From CAVQCA01 sp963763115 (lineage in GTDB: Bacteria; Pseudomonadota; Gammaproteobacteria; UBA9214): a DNA stretch of 64,000 nucleotides. Under the pieces are notes generated by a model. That model worked only from the letters and a program-made list of their open reading frames with translations, had not been told where the DNA came from and did no database searches. Shown piece by piece: positions 44,577 to 55,395 of the stretch; position 1 is the first letter of the stretch, and each line of letters starts with the position of its first letter. The stretch is taken from NCBI GenBank assembly GCA_963763115.1, contig CAVXNM010000026.1, positions 20,380 through 84,379 on the forward strand. Direction: 5' to 3'. The position numbers and the translations under genes are program-made.

Positions 44577-44882
44577 CACTTGAAGGTGCTGGTTTTCATG
44601 ACCGTGCGACTCAACCAACAATCATTCTTCGAGCCCTTGCCCGTCCAGACAATGGCCTCTCACGTTCATCGAAGTTCACCGATTCGGGGCGAACCATGAT
44701 GAACGACCGTCGAAATGAAGAGAAGCCCTGACTGCACTGAGACGGGTCCACGCGTGATATGCTTGAGCCGCTGGATATCATGGACTTTAATTGTATTTTT
44801 GTAATTGTACCTGGTCCCTTGTCTTGATAAGAATACTCTTGCCGGATGCAGTCCGGTCGTTCACGGTAATGGAGACAATAGT

Positions 44883-45275
44883 ATGAAAATATCTGCAGGC
44901 ATCCTTTCTCTGTTAATACCTCTCTCGGCCATCGGCCAGAACTACCCCGGGATGAGTGGAGGTGATATGCAAAACATGATGCTGCAGATGCAGAAAATGC
45001 AGGTCTGCATGCAGAGTGTTGACCAGTCCCGACTCAAGGCATATGAACAGCAGGCAAACAAGGTTGAGGCCGAGGTAAAGTCATTGTGTGCAAGCGGCAA
45101 GCGTGATGAAGCCCAACAGAGGGCCATTGACCTTAGTCAGGAGTTCGCAAGCGATCCGGACGTCAGGAAAATGATGGAATGCACGAAAATGATGAGCAGC
45201 GCCATGCCAAAGATGCCGTTTATGGATCAGGCCAATGAGTCTGGCAATTCAGTCAAGCATGTCTGCGATCAATAA
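44883..45275 (+). CDS. Hypothetical exported Met-rich helical protein (130 aa)
   Basis: ATG 44883 has TGGAGA ten bases upstream; the earlier in-frame starts lack one. MKISAGILSLLIPLSAIGQN is a signal peptide. The mature protein is Met/Gln-rich and helical (MSGGDMQNMMLQMQKMQVCM), then QSRLKAYEQQANKVEAEVKS, likely a coiled coil, with four Cys. Family not known to me; Met-rich periplasmic proteins sometimes bind copper or silver, which would be compatible but is only a guess. A stand-alone gene: 306 empty bases precede it. Confidence 0.65.
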   Translation: MKISAGILSLLIPLSAIGQNYPGMSGGDMQNMMLQMQKMQVCMQSVDQSRLKAYEQQANKVEAEVKSLCASGKRDEAQQRAIDLSQEFASDPDVRKMMECTKMMSSAMPKMPFMDQANESGNSVKHVCDQ

Positions 45276-45408
45276 TGGATTGCATACTCCGGGTGGATTT
45301 CTGCTATAGAAGATCCCGCTTCAACGATGGACCGGATTACGGGGGTCCGGTCAACCTGCAGCCATTGCGTCATCGAGCGCCGGAAACAACAACAGTGGCA
45401 AGCTGAAA

Positions 45409-48400
45409 TCAGCCGGCGTTGGTATCGTGGGCTGGTCCGGAAAGTGTCTCCGCATTTTTTAGCGCCGCGGCGTGATCTCGCGCAATCAGCAGGTACATGG
45501 CCGGCACCACAAACAGTGTAAACAGCGTACCGATACCGAGGCCGGTGGCTATGACCAGCCCGATGGCAAAGCGACTGGCCGCACCCGGACCGCCGGCGAT
45601 CAGCAGCGGTACCATGGCCACGATCATGGACACCGTAGTCATCAGTATCGGGCGCAGGCGTATGGCAGCGGCCTGTTCCACCGCCTCACGCTTCGAAAGC
45701 CCCTGCTTTTGCTGCAACTGGTTGGCGAACTCGACAATCAGGATTCCGTTCTTCGCGATCAGGCCAATCAGCGTGATCAGCCCGACCTGAGTGTAGATGT
45801 TCACCGTGGCCAGACCGAGTGTCATGAAAATCAGTGCGCCGGCAATCGACATCGGCACCGAGACCATGACGATCAGCGGATCACGCCAGCTTTCGAACTG
45901 GGCAGCCAGCACCAGATAGATAACCAGAATCGACAGGAAAAAAGTGACAATCAGCGCGCTGCCCTGCTGGGTATACTGGCGCGACTCGCCCGAGTAGTCC
46001 CAGGTGAATCCGGGCGGAAATAGTTCACGGGCCTTGTCTTCGAGGAACTTCAGGCCATCGCCCAGCGACACGCCTGACACCGTGATGCCCTGAATCATGT
46101 TCGAATTGAGCTGCTGGAACTGGGTGCGCTGACTGGGTTCGACCGTCGATTCAAAGCGCACCAGCGTCGACATGGGAACCAGTTCACCGCTGCGAGTGGA
46201 CAGATAATAGCTATTCAGCATGTCGGCATTCGCGCGGAATTCGCGCGCCACCTGGGGGATCACCTTGTAGCTTCGGCCCTCGAGACTGAATCGGTTGACA
46301 AAGTTTCCACCCAGCATGGTCGACAGGTTGCGGCCTATGTCCTGCATCGATATGCCAAGATCCGCGGCCAGATTGCGGTCAATCAGGATGTCGGTCTTGG
46401 GCCGGGTGAAATCGACGGTTTTCTGCAGGAACATGAACCGGCCGCTTGCCATGCCGGCGCCGATCAGTTCATCGGCCACCTGATCGAGACGGCCGAAATC
46501 CGCATCGGAGGTGATCACGAACTACAATGGCAGGCCGCCGCCGGAGCCCGGCAGACTGGGAAAGGGAAACACGGCGGTCTCGAAACCGGCGATGGCGCCC
46601 AGTTTCTGTTGCAGCTCCGGCTGCACTTCCATCTGTGAGCGCGAGCGCTGCGAGGGCTGCTCCATCTTGAAGCCGCCGAAGATGGTGCTGGTGTCACGGC
46701 CGAAACCTAGCAGAAAGAAACTTTCGTAATACTCGGGCACGCTTTCAAAGGCCTTCTGGATTTCGCGCGTGTAGGCCTCGTTGTATTCGAGTGCGGCGCT
46801 CTCGCCTGAAAAAACAGGATGCTCTGGTCCTCGGTCGGCGCCAGCTCGTTGGGAGTGGTAGTGAACATGAAATAGATGCTTACCAGTACCATCAGCGCGA
46901 ATACCAGCGTGACACCCACGTTCTCCAGCACACCGTGCAGGCGGCGCCGATAGGCATTGGCCAGCGAGGTAAAAAAGCGTTCGACCCTGACCTCGAAGCG
47001 GCCGGTCTGGCCGTGCGGCTTGAGTACTTTCGCCGACAGCATCGGTGACAGCGTAAGTGCCACCACGCCGGATATCAGCACGGCGCCGGCCAGTGCAAAG
47101 GCGAACTCGGTGAACAGGGTACCGACCAGCCCGCCCATGAATCCGATCGGCGCATAGACCGCAACCAGTGTTGTGGTCATGGCAATGATCGGCATGGCCA
47201 GTTCGCGCGCGCCGAGCAAGGCGGCATCCATGCGCGACTGTCCTTCCTCGATGTGCCGGTGCACGTTTTCGACCACAATGATGGCATCATCGACCACCAG
47301 GCCTATGGCCAGAACCAGCGCCAGCAGGGTCAGCAGGTTGATCGAAAACCCGAGGACCAGCATGATGAACGCCCCGCCGATCAGGGACAGGGGCACGGCC
47401 ACGGCCGGTACCAGTGCGGCGCGCGCCGAGCCGAGGGAAAGATAGATGACCGCCAGCACGATCAGCACTGCTTCAGCGAGCGTCTTGAACACCTCGTTGA
47501 TCGAATCCTCGATGTAGGCGCTGGCGTCATAGGGGATGTGTCCGTCAAGCCCTTGCGGTAACTGGCTCTTGATATCCGGCATCAGGTCCTGGACCCGTTT
47601 GGCCACCGTCAGTGGATTGACCCCGGGCGCCGGCTCGATACCGATGAAAATCGCGGTCTGGTTCTTGTACTTGTTGGTCGAGTCATAATCTTCCGATCCC
47701 AGTTCCGGATCGGCGATATCCTCCAGCCGCACCAGCGTGCCGTCTTCGGCTCTGACCACCAGTCTGCGGAAATCCGCTTCACGACTGATATCGGTGTCAG
47801 CCGTCAGATCGATGGCGACATATTCACCCTTGGTCTGCCCAACCGCCGCCAGATAATTATTCTCTTCCAGTACATCGGCCACCGCCTGGGCTGACACGTT
47901 CAATGCCGCCATGCGCTGCGGATCGAGCCATACCCGCAAGGCAAAGGTCTTGTTGCCGATCAATTCCGCCTTGGCGACGCCTGGCAAGGATTGCAGCTTG
48001 GGCTGCACGACCCGCAACAGGTAATCCGTGATCTGCGAAGGCGACATGATGTCGCTGTAGAACGCCATGTACATCAGCGCGGTGGTATCACCGGTTGTCG
48101 AATCGATGACCGGGTCGTCGGCTTCCGCGGGCAGGACATTGCGCTGGCTCGCGACCTTCGCCTGAATCTCGGCCACTGCCGCGTTGGGATCGTGATTCAG
48201 CTCCATGTGCGCTTCGATGACGGAAATACCCTGGGTACTGCGCGCGAAGAGGTAGTCGATGCCATCCGCCTGCGCGATCGCCTGCTGCAAGGGCGTGGTT
48301 ATGAAGCCTTTGATCAGTTCACTGCTGGCACCGGGATAGGTGGTTGTAACCGTAATAACGGTGTTTTTCAGCTCCGGGTACTGGCGCACGTCAAGCGCAG

Positions 48401-48488
48401 CAATCGAGCGTAACCCCACGACCAGTATCAGCAGGCTGACGACGCTGGCGAGTACCGGGCGGTGAATAAACAGATCGGTGAATTTCAT
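45409..48488 (-). pseudogene. RND (HAE1/AcrB-type) efflux transporter, one frameshift and one amber codon
   Basis: About 1026 codons in total. The N-terminal part (46,80x-48,488) is intact: MKFTDLFIHRPVLASVVSLL, LALVLAIGLVVDDAIIVVEN (proton-relay Asp pair in TM4). In the run of T at about 46,810 the frame shifts by one base, from ILFF to SGESAALEYNEAYTREI; one more T would restore it. At 46522-46524 TAG interrupts GLPL/FVITSD where CAG would give Gln. After it QRTQFQQLNSNMI and GLIAKNGILIVEFANQLQ complete the family pattern. Overlaps the adaptor gene by four bases. Either a recent double mutation or sequence error; the proton-driven pump would be inactive as written. Confidence 0.85.
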
Positions 48489-49581
48489 GGCGTGGCAGGC
48501 GAGGCGTACAGCCGGATCGAATTGTCGATTTTAACCGCCTGGCCGTTACGCAGCTTGTTCAGCCCGTCGCTGACTACCTGGTCGTCTTCCTCGAGCCCCT
48601 CGATGATTTCGATACGGCCATCGCGCACCTCGCCGGTTTTAATCTGACGACTTTGCACCACCAGACCGCCGTCCTTTTCCTCGATGAAAAAGACCGCGTT
48701 ACCGTAAGGATTGTAGGCAATGGCGCGTTCCGGCAACGTCATCACGTTATCGACCACCGGTAATACTGTGTCTACCTCGGCGTACATTCCGGGTTTAAGA
48801 GCCAGGTCCGGATTGTCGAGGGTGGCACGCACCCGCGCACTGCGCGTTGCTGATTCGATACGTGGACTCACCGCGCTGATTGTTCCGCTGAATACGCGTT
48901 CAGGATAAGCCTGTACCCTGACCTCGACCGTCTGGTCAACGCTTAACTTGCCCAGGTAACGCTCGGGCAAACTGTAATCTGCATAAACGGGATTCAGTGC
49001 CTGCAATGACACGATGGACGAACCCGGTGCCAGGTACTGGCCGAGATCGACGGTACGAATACCCAGTACGCCTGTGAAGGGCGCACGCACGGCCTTCTTG
49101 GCGATATTCGCCTGGCTTGCCGCGACCATGGCTACGGCGCCGTCCAGGGTTGCCTTGGCCTCGTCATAGGAGGACTGCGAGATGGTCTTTTCCGGGAGGA
49201 GTTTTTCCAGTCGCCGGAAATTCAGTTCCGCCAGAGTCCGGGCGGCAACCAGCGCAGCCAGATCAGCACGGTCGGCTTCGTCGTCGAGCTGCACCAGCAA
49301 GGTACCGGCCTCTACCTGTTGTCCGGAATCAAAGTGAATGGATTGCACGATGCCCGCGACTTCATTAGCAACCAGAACGCCCTCACTTGCGACCAGGCTG
49401 CCAACCGCCGACAGGCGCGGCTGCCAGCGCTCGCGTTGAACCCTGGCGCTGGCGATAACGGCCGGGGGCGGCGGCGCAGACATGGCGGCAGCCATTTTTT
49501 TCCCATGTAAAATTTCCACCCGAACAGACCGCCGAACAGGACCAGCAGAACAAGCAATACGAGCAATAGACGTTTTAGCAC
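48485..49581 (-). pseudogene. RND membrane fusion (adaptor) protein with one-base frameshift near the start
   Basis: GTG 49581 begins LKRLLLVLLVLLVLFGGLFG, a signal/anchor helix, then KFYMGKK in a run of seven A at about 49,495; with eight A the frame would enter MAAAMSAPPPPAVIASARVQ, which continues without break to the end. Typical MFP parts follow: GSLVASEGVLVANEVAGIV (barrel-sandwich), a coiled-coil hairpin (residues about 120-180), KAVRAPFTGVLGIRTVDLGQ and a C-terminal beta-barrel. It would link the RND pump to an outer-membrane channel, which is not in the window. Its stop overlaps the pump start (ATGA), so both form one operon. Confidence 0.85.
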
Positions 49582-50310
49582 GATGTCTCTCAGGGGTGTG
49601 CGGGATATGTAAAGGGACTATGGACCAGCATTCTGCCCCGGTACGCAGCTCCGGTCCACTTGCCAACCCCCGTCTAAATCCTGACTTCGATTGTTGAATT
49701 TAATCATCCCGTCAGGGAGTCGTGACGCATCCTGCAATGCCGGGCAGGCCGGGCGAAATACACAGCAAACAGCGGGAGAAGGACATAACCGTTCACCTTT
49801 ATCACTATAGGCATCGTTCTCGGGAAAAAGTATATTCAACTGAGAAACACCTATATGCTTGCTGTAGCGGGCGTTATCTTGCTTGCAATATATACGGTTG
49901 TTTCTTGTTGATCGGATAGTCATTTTCTGCACCCTGAATTTGCCGAGCCTTATGTTACCAACGGCTGCATCTGGCCGACATCCGGAATGCTGCAGCAGGA
50001 GGGGAACGCCCGGTATTGCAATCCAGGACAAAGAAAATTCGTTTCAGTTCGAGCTGAGCCCTTCCCCTGCATACTACATGCAAAGTCACCGTTCCCGGTA
50101 CTTGGGACGAAGTATCAGGGATGACAGGCAGCCCCTGGTCCTGCGTTCCGGGCTCCCTGTTTGGAGAGATCACACGTCCGTGATCCCGTGCGACACTGCC
50201 AGTGGGAAGGGCTCGTTGCATCAGGACAGGTATGATTTGCGGATGTTCAATGGTCGTGGACTTCACGGGAAACGGCTTCTATTCTCCTTCTGCTGCAACG
50301 GAGGTGACCC
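49582..50310. other. Intergenic region, about 730 bases
   Basis: Lies between the divergent efflux operon and the membrane protein gene, and should contain promoters for both. I see no clear regulator site or gene. A GGAGG at about 50,300 serves the next gene. Confidence 0.4.
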
Positions 50311-51468
50311 ATGAAATTGAATCTAACCGGCTTGCTGCTGGCCTGCCTGGCCGCTGCCGGGGCTGCCTGGTTGGTCGGTGGCCCATCCACACCCCCCTAT
50401 GAAAACCAGCTGATCGGGGTAGCGATCCACCAGTCCTTCGGTGACGCGGCGTCACAGGTCACAGCGGAGCCGCTGGAGGTTCAGGCACTGCTGCTTGACT
50501 ATGCCGACAACGAGCCGCTGGTGCTCAAGGCCCGATTGGCTCTGATGAAATACCCGGAACTGGCCCGTCGCATCCTGCCGATCTACGGGGGTGAGCCCGA
50601 GTTTCAGGTGGTCCTGATGACCTACGGGGAGGCGGTTCTGCCGCCCATCGCCTACTTTATGGATCACGACCTGACCTCCCTGGAGATACGTCGTGCCCTG
50701 AGCGATCGGATCGAGCGGGCCAGGCTCCTGTATGCCCGGCTGGTGGGTACACCGGTGGATGCAGTGCCGCCTGCTACGGTGCTCCCCCCCAAACTGACCG
50801 CGGAGGACCGCGGTTGGTACGCCGTCCACTTCCTTCTGGAGGAGGGCTATGACTTCATCGGACAGTTCGCCGTCGACCCGGACGGTAACGCCGACTGGGT
50901 GCAAACCGAGCGCGTGACGGAGGGCGTGGCGGACCTGTTCCTGGGCGGGGTGCGGAACCTGGAGACCAAGTGGCGGCAAGGGGCGGAGCTCGAAAGTTCA
51001 GACCTGGGCTGGGCCGCACTGGATATGGCGGTCATCGCCTCGAGTGTGAAGCTGCTCAAGGCGGTGCGGGCGGGCAGGGCAGTGGCGCCTGGCGCCGCAG
51101 CGGCGCGCTCCGGTGGGTTCTCCGGGCGGGTGGCCCTGTTCGGCTCCCGGGTGCTGGCACGCGGCGGGCGGCTCGGGCTCGCCGTCGCCCGTTACGGGGC
51201 CATCCCCGCGGCCGTCTACCTCATGTTCCGCTACCCGCAGCTGATCAACTCGACCTTGGCTGAACTGGGGGGCTGGCTGGGTGTTGATCCCTGGTTGGTG
51301 CAGTTCCTGTTCTGGTTTGTCGCCCTCTCGGTCATCATGCGCCTCGCCCTGTTCCTGCTGGGCCCGCTGTCCTGGGCCTTGCGAAGACTGGGCTGGCTGA
51401 CCGGCGCCCTCGCGGCCAGGGACCGATCGGCCCGCACGCGGCGTCGGCCCGAACGGCGCCTCGTCTAG
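50311..51468 (+). CDS. Hypothetical membrane protein, 385 aa
   Basis: ATG 50311 follows CGGAGGTGA. A signal or anchor helix (LLACLAAAGAAWLVGG) is followed by a long hydrophilic domain (residues 30-230) with HEAT-like helical flavour (VQALLLDYADNEPLVLKARL). Then one helix region (SDLGWAALDMAVIASSVKLL), an Arg/Ala/Gly-rich linker and two C-terminal membrane helices (WLVQFLFWFVALSVIMRLAL). I do not recognise the family. The C-terminal tail is strongly basic (RTRRRPERRLV). It is 9 bases before the DUF4403 gene, so likely in one operon with it. Confidence 0.7.
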   Translation: MKLNLTGLLLACLAAAGAAWLVGGPSTPPYENQLIGVAIHQSFGDAASQVTAEPLEVQALLLDYADNEPLVLKARLALMKYPELARRILPIYGGEPEFQVVLMTYGEAVLPPIAYFMDHDLTSLEIRRALSDRIERARLLYARLVGTPVDAVPPATVLPPKLTAEDRGWYAVHFLLEEGYDFIGQFAVDPDGNADWVQTERVTEGVADLFLGGVRNLETKWRQGAELESSDLGWAALDMAVIASSVKLLKAVRAGRAVAPGAAAARSGGFSGRVALFGSRVLARGGRLGLAVARYGAIPAAVYLMFRYPQLINSTLAELGGWLGVDPWLVQFLFWFVALSVIMRLALFLLGPLSWALRRLGWLTGALAARDRSARTRRRPERRLV

Positions 51469-51477
51469 GGCAACCGC

Positions 51478-52824
51478 TTGATGGCCTCCATGCCACTGGT
51501 GCTACTGCTCTGGCTGACCGGTGCCGGCGCACAGTCCGTTGCGGAGGTCCAGCAGCCCGTATCGCCGGTTTCATTCATTGATATACCGCTGCGGCTGTCT
51601 CTCGAACCCCTGATCAGTGCGACTGACAAACTGCTCCCGTACCAGGCAGGCAACTGGCGCACATGGAAGGACTGGCACGGAATACCGTCACAATACCGTG
51701 GCTGGCGCGGGCCGCTCAGCATTACCGCTTCGGGCAATGTGCTGATGGTTCAGGCACATGTCCGTTACTGGATCAGGGCACAAAAAAAGCTGCTTGGCAT
51801 GGTCAACGCGACGGCCAGTTGCGGCATCGATGAAGCACCACGGCAGGCCGTGATCGGCATGCAGGTCCTGCTGGAGTGGGGGCCGGACTGGACCTTGAGA
51901 CCGCGGTTTCGCATTCTGCCGACCCGGTTTCTCGATCGTTGAGAAATGACCATCGCGAATATCGATGTCACCTCCGTCGTCGAGACGGAATTTCGCAAGC
52001 AAATGCAGGACAGCCTGCGTGCGGCGCTCAAGACACTGACTCCCGGCCTGAATGCCATCCAGCGTCAGGCACAGCAAACCTGGTCGTTATTGCAGGAACC
52101 GGTAGAACTCGGACAGGACAACTGGTTATTGCTCAGGCCGGCGAGTGTCGCACTGTCTCGCATTGCCGGCCGGGAGAAAACCCTCAACGCACAGCTTGCA
52201 CTGACATTGCAGTCGGTGCTGGTGACCGGACCTGAACCCGCCGTTCAGCCCGCGCCGCTGCCACCCCTGGGACAGTATTATCCCCGGTCCACCGAACTGA
52301 ATCTGCACCTGGGTGTGAACCTGGATTTCCCCACACTCAACCAGCGGCTTTCGGCCGCCCTGGCCGGCGAATCCCTTGTCATCAAAGGCCGGAAGGTCAG
52401 TATCAGCAAGCTTGACCTGACGGGCAGCGGGCAGGAAATCAGGGCACGGGTGGAGCTCGCCGGCGAGCTGGCCGGTACCGCGGAACTGCGGGCGAAGGTG
52501 GCCTATGATGCGCAACGCCGGAAGGTTGAATTACAAGACCTGACGTTTGACTACGACACAGAAGATCCCACCCTGGGTATGTTAACGAAGGCGTTCCATG
52601 AACCCATCCGTCAGGCACTGGAAGAGGCGGTCAATCAGGCCCTGGCACAGCAGCTCGCTCTGCTGCGTGAGCGCCTTGGCGTGGTGCTGAGAAAAATCAC
52701 GCCGGTGGGTGTGGTGCTTGACCTGTCCGCCTTGCAGTTAGGCAGCGTGCAAATAGCTATCGAAGAAATGGGTATCAGGCTGGATGGAACCGCCACCGGA
52801 AACGCCCGGCTGGTGTTGCGCTGA
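51478..52824 (+). CDS. DUF4403 family protein, split by in-frame TGA
   Basis: Two collinear parts of one frame: 51478-51942 starts with a signal peptide (MPLVLLLWLTGAGAQ) and the DUF4403 N-terminal unit (SFIDIPLRLSLEPLI, GPLSITASGNVLMVQAHVRY), and stops at TGA 51940-51942; codons from 51946 continue MTIANIDVTSVVETEFRKQM in phase. Relatives have a single protein of about 450 residues with a TULIP-like lipid-binding fold in the envelope. The TGA probably replaces TGG (Trp). Without readthrough or a re-start at ATG 51946 the product is a short N-terminal piece. Follows the membrane protein by nine bases. Confidence 0.75.
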
Positions 52825-52906
52825 CCGCTACGGGCATATGAATTAAGGAACCAGTCAACAGTTCACAGCGTCAAGCCAGGGAAGTTACTGCTGAAGCATA
52901 TTATAT

Positions 52907-53038
52907 ATGCACTTCACAATCCGGCATCACACCCACTATCGCTATTCGCAACCAGTGCGGCTCAGCCCGCAGCGGCCGCCTTTCCCCGTCACCCCAGGGG
53001 TCGTTGATCGAAGACCGCCGCATTCATGGCCGTCTTAA
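52907..53038 (+). pseudogene. Bacterial transglutaminase-like N-terminal fragment
   Basis: MHFTIRHHTHYRYSQPVRLS is the hallmark beginning of proteins with the transglutaminase-like N-terminal domain. After about 24 residues the frame runs out of family and stops at 53036-53038; some continuation is visible in another frame up to about 53,160. It faces the amidohydrolase gene and fits a lost member of the transglutaminase group seen at 54,207. Confidence 0.55.
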
Positions 53039-53165
53039 CAGTGTGTACCTGTCATTCGTGAGGGTCGCGTCGAGCGGTCGCTCACGGGTGGAATACGACA
53101 TACGGACACAATTCCTCGATGTCCCGGCAGAGAACCGAAGAGCAGGCTGTGCGTACGAAACCTGG

Positions 53166-54002
53166 CTATGATGGGTCCGATGCCGAATGGGCGCTAAACG
53201 AAGACCCGAGAATACGCAGCGCCTCGGCTTCGATGATCCGATAGGCATTCGCCAGTCGTGCCGCCCAGGCGGCCGCACCCGCCGCTGTCCGAATTCCGTC
53301 CTGGCGGATCTCGATCATGACACTGGGCAATCCGCGACCCTCGCCGTGCACTGGGATTGTGTAGTCGACATCCTCATCGATTGGGTAAGGTGCGTTGTCC
53401 CCGACGGTGAAATCATTGCTGTGGGCGAGCACACCGAGCATCAGCGCGGCGAGTCGCCGGTCGCGCCAATGGGAAACGCCGATGTGCCAGGGCCGCGGCC
53501 GACCGTTCAGAATCGGCGTGAAACTGTGAATGCTGAGCAGCATACTCGGCCGCCGGGTACGGCCATCGAGCAGCCGATCGATGGCGTCGTGGTAAGGCCG
53601 GAACAGCGCATTGGTGCGGCTTGCTCTTTCCAGTGGCGACAGTCCGCGGTTGCCCGGGACGGGCACACCGTCACTTTGTTCGGCAATGGATTCCGCGCTG
53701 CGAAGCGGTCGATTGCAATCGATGACGAGACGCGAGTAGCCGCTCAACACCAGGGGTGCATCGAGCAGAGTTGACAGCCGGCGCGCCACGTCGGCCGCAC
53801 CCGGGTCCCAGCCGATATGATCCGCCAACTGGACCGCGTCGAGGCCAAGCATGCCGAGTTGTCGCGGAACTCTGTTGGAGGCATGATCGCAGACGATCAC
53901 GGCGCTGCTGCGCCCGTCGGCATTGACGAACTCGACGGGGGGCGGCTCATCGTTCCCCAGCAACGGCGCTGTCGATACGCCAGTATCCGAATCCATCATC
54001 AC
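53166..54002 (-). CDS. N-formylglutamate amidohydrolase family protein
   Basis: 278 residues with family landmarks: AVIVCDHASNRVPRQLGMLG (conserved Asp-His), LADHIGWDPGAADVARRLS, VLSGYSRLVIDCNRPL, SMLLSIHSFTPIL, HIGVSHWRD and LPSVMIEIRQDGIRT. These are metal-dependent amidohydrolases that release formate from N-formylglutamate in His degradation; in clusters with transglutaminase-like proteins, as here, the true substrate is unknown. Three possible starts (MMM) lie within nine bases. Complete length. Confidence 0.88.
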   Translation of the reverse strand: MMMDSDTGVSTAPLLGNDEPPPVEFVNADGRSSAVIVCDHASNRVPRQLGMLGLDAVQLADHIGWDPGAADVARRLSTLLDAPLVLSGYSRLVIDCNRPLRSAESIAEQSDGVPVPGNRGLSPLERASRTNALFRPYHDAIDRLLDGRTRRPSMLLSIHSFTPILNGRPRPWHIGVSHWRDRRLAALMLGVLAHSNDFTVGDNAPYPIDEDVDYTIPVHGEGRGLPSVMIEIRQDGIRTAAGAAAWAARLANAYRIIEAEALRILGSSFSAHSASDPS

Positions 54003-54206
54003 GGACCTGTTCGGGACGCGCTAGGAGCATGCCCGAGTAGTGGGAGCCGTTGCGAGATCGTGGCACGGCGAGAACAGATGGACGCAAATTCGAGTAGAAT
54101 AGTGGCGCTATTTGACGAGGATTTGCGTGCATATGGGCCGTCGTGGCGCTTTCGCAGTAGGTTCATCATTACTCGGACAGGCTCCTAGGCTTGCGCTCGG
54201 TACACA

Positions 54207-55028
54207 TCAGTACCCGGCCTGACCCCTCACTTCATCCGTCCACACCTTGAAATTCTTGAGCACATTCGGACCGAAGGTGTTACTGAGTGGCACATCCGCC
54301 GCATCCCGGCCCTGGGCGATCAACACGCGCCCGACCCGCGGTATGTTGTTGCGCGGATCGAAGGTATGCCAGCGGCCGCCAAGGTAAGCCTCGAACCAGG
54401 CGGAGAAGTCCATGGGATCTGGCGAGGCAGGGACCCCGATGTCACCCAGATAGCCCGTGCAGTATCGCGCCGGAATATTCATGCAGCGACAGAAGGCGAT
54501 CGCGAGGTGGGTGTAGTCGCGACACACGCCCATGCGCTCATTGAAGGCTTCGAGCGCGGTTTTGGTTGCCCGGGCATGCTGGTAGCCGAAGGTGATATGC
54601 CCATGGACGAAATCGCAGATTGCCTTGACGCGCGGCCACCCGGGGGGCGTCTGTGCGAAGAGAGCCCAGGCTGTCTCGGTGGGCCGGTCGGTTTCGCAGT
54701 AACGGCTCCCGAGCAGAAACACCAGTGTTTCCGCCGGCAAATCCTCCACGGTATGCTGCGGAGCGAAGGGGTCGACCCGGTGTGTCAATCCGCTGTCGTT
54801 GACGAGTGCGTTGGTGGAGATTCGGATATCGCCCGGCGATGCGACGATACGGCTGCACCAGTTGCCGAAACCGTCCCGGTAGGCCGTGATCGGGGTCGGC
54901 GGACTGGTGAGGATGTGGTCCGCGATGAGAAGATCGGAGATGCGGGTGAAATGGATATTCAGCATCAGAATCATGGGTGTCGGCTGTGGGCACTCGTAGA
55001 TCAACTCGTATCCGACCCGGATTTTCAT
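54207..55028 (-). CDS. Transglutaminase-like cysteine protease-fold protein
   Basis: 273 residues from ATG 55028, GGGAGG twelve bases upstream. The N-terminal part (IRVGYELIYECPQPTPMILM) is the domain preceding the core. The core has NERMGVCRDYTHLAIAFCRC (nucleophile Cys in GVCRDY), ARYCTGYLGD, then GRWHTFDPRNN with the catalytic His and Asp. The triad is complete, so it may act as a peptidase or amidase. It lies 204 bases from the amidohydrolase, same strand; such genes often occur with alpha-E and ATP-grasp genes that are not seen here. Confidence 0.88.
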   Translation of the reverse strand: MKIRVGYELIYECPQPTPMILMLNIHFTRISDLLIADHILTSPPTPITAYRDGFGNWCSRIVASPGDIRISTNALVNDSGLTHRVDPFAPQHTVEDLPAETLVFLLGSRYCETDRPTETAWALFAQTPPGWPRVKAICDFVHGHITFGYQHARATKTALEAFNERMGVCRDYTHLAIAFCRCMNIPARYCTGYLGDIGVPASPDPMDFSAWFEAYLGGRWHTFDPRNNIPRVGRVLIAQGRDAADVPLSNTFGPNVLKNFKVWTDEVRGQAGY

Positions 55029-55199
55029 CCTGAACCTCCCTCGAATAAGCCGGTTATACAGTGTGTCATGGCGCGCCTTTAAATCACGAGGTGGCAACAG
55101 CCCACAATCACATGAATCATATCTGTGCAGGGAGGCGTAACCCAACCATCCCGAAAGAATCCTCCCGAAATATGACCGTAGCGGGATCGCCTGCATGAC

Positions 55200-55395
55200 T
55201 GAACCGCTGGAGGAGAGTCGAGCGCTGGCGCCTGACGGCATTACTGCCGCTGGTTTCCAGCGCCCGCTCACCGAACCGAGCGTGCACCTTTCGTTATGCA
55301 CTCGGCTCTCCAGGAACCACGGTGAAAGCAGGCGCCAACATCCAACCCCGCTTAAAGCGTTCAACCCGAAGCGTGTCCATCAGGAACTGCTCAGT
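55200..55395 (-). mobile_element. Group II intron RNA fragment at the composition break
   Basis: On the minus strand GAGCCGAGTGCA... and TGCACGCTCGGTTC form a hairpin (55273-55308) and are followed by GGTGAGCGGG, which matches the conserved GAGCCG(hairpin)CGGTTC segment found just before the maturase ORF in group II introns. The maturase ORF is absent. The fragment lies immediately next to the change from GC-rich to AT-rich DNA at about 55,395, so this repeated element may have guided a false join. Confidence 0.55.
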
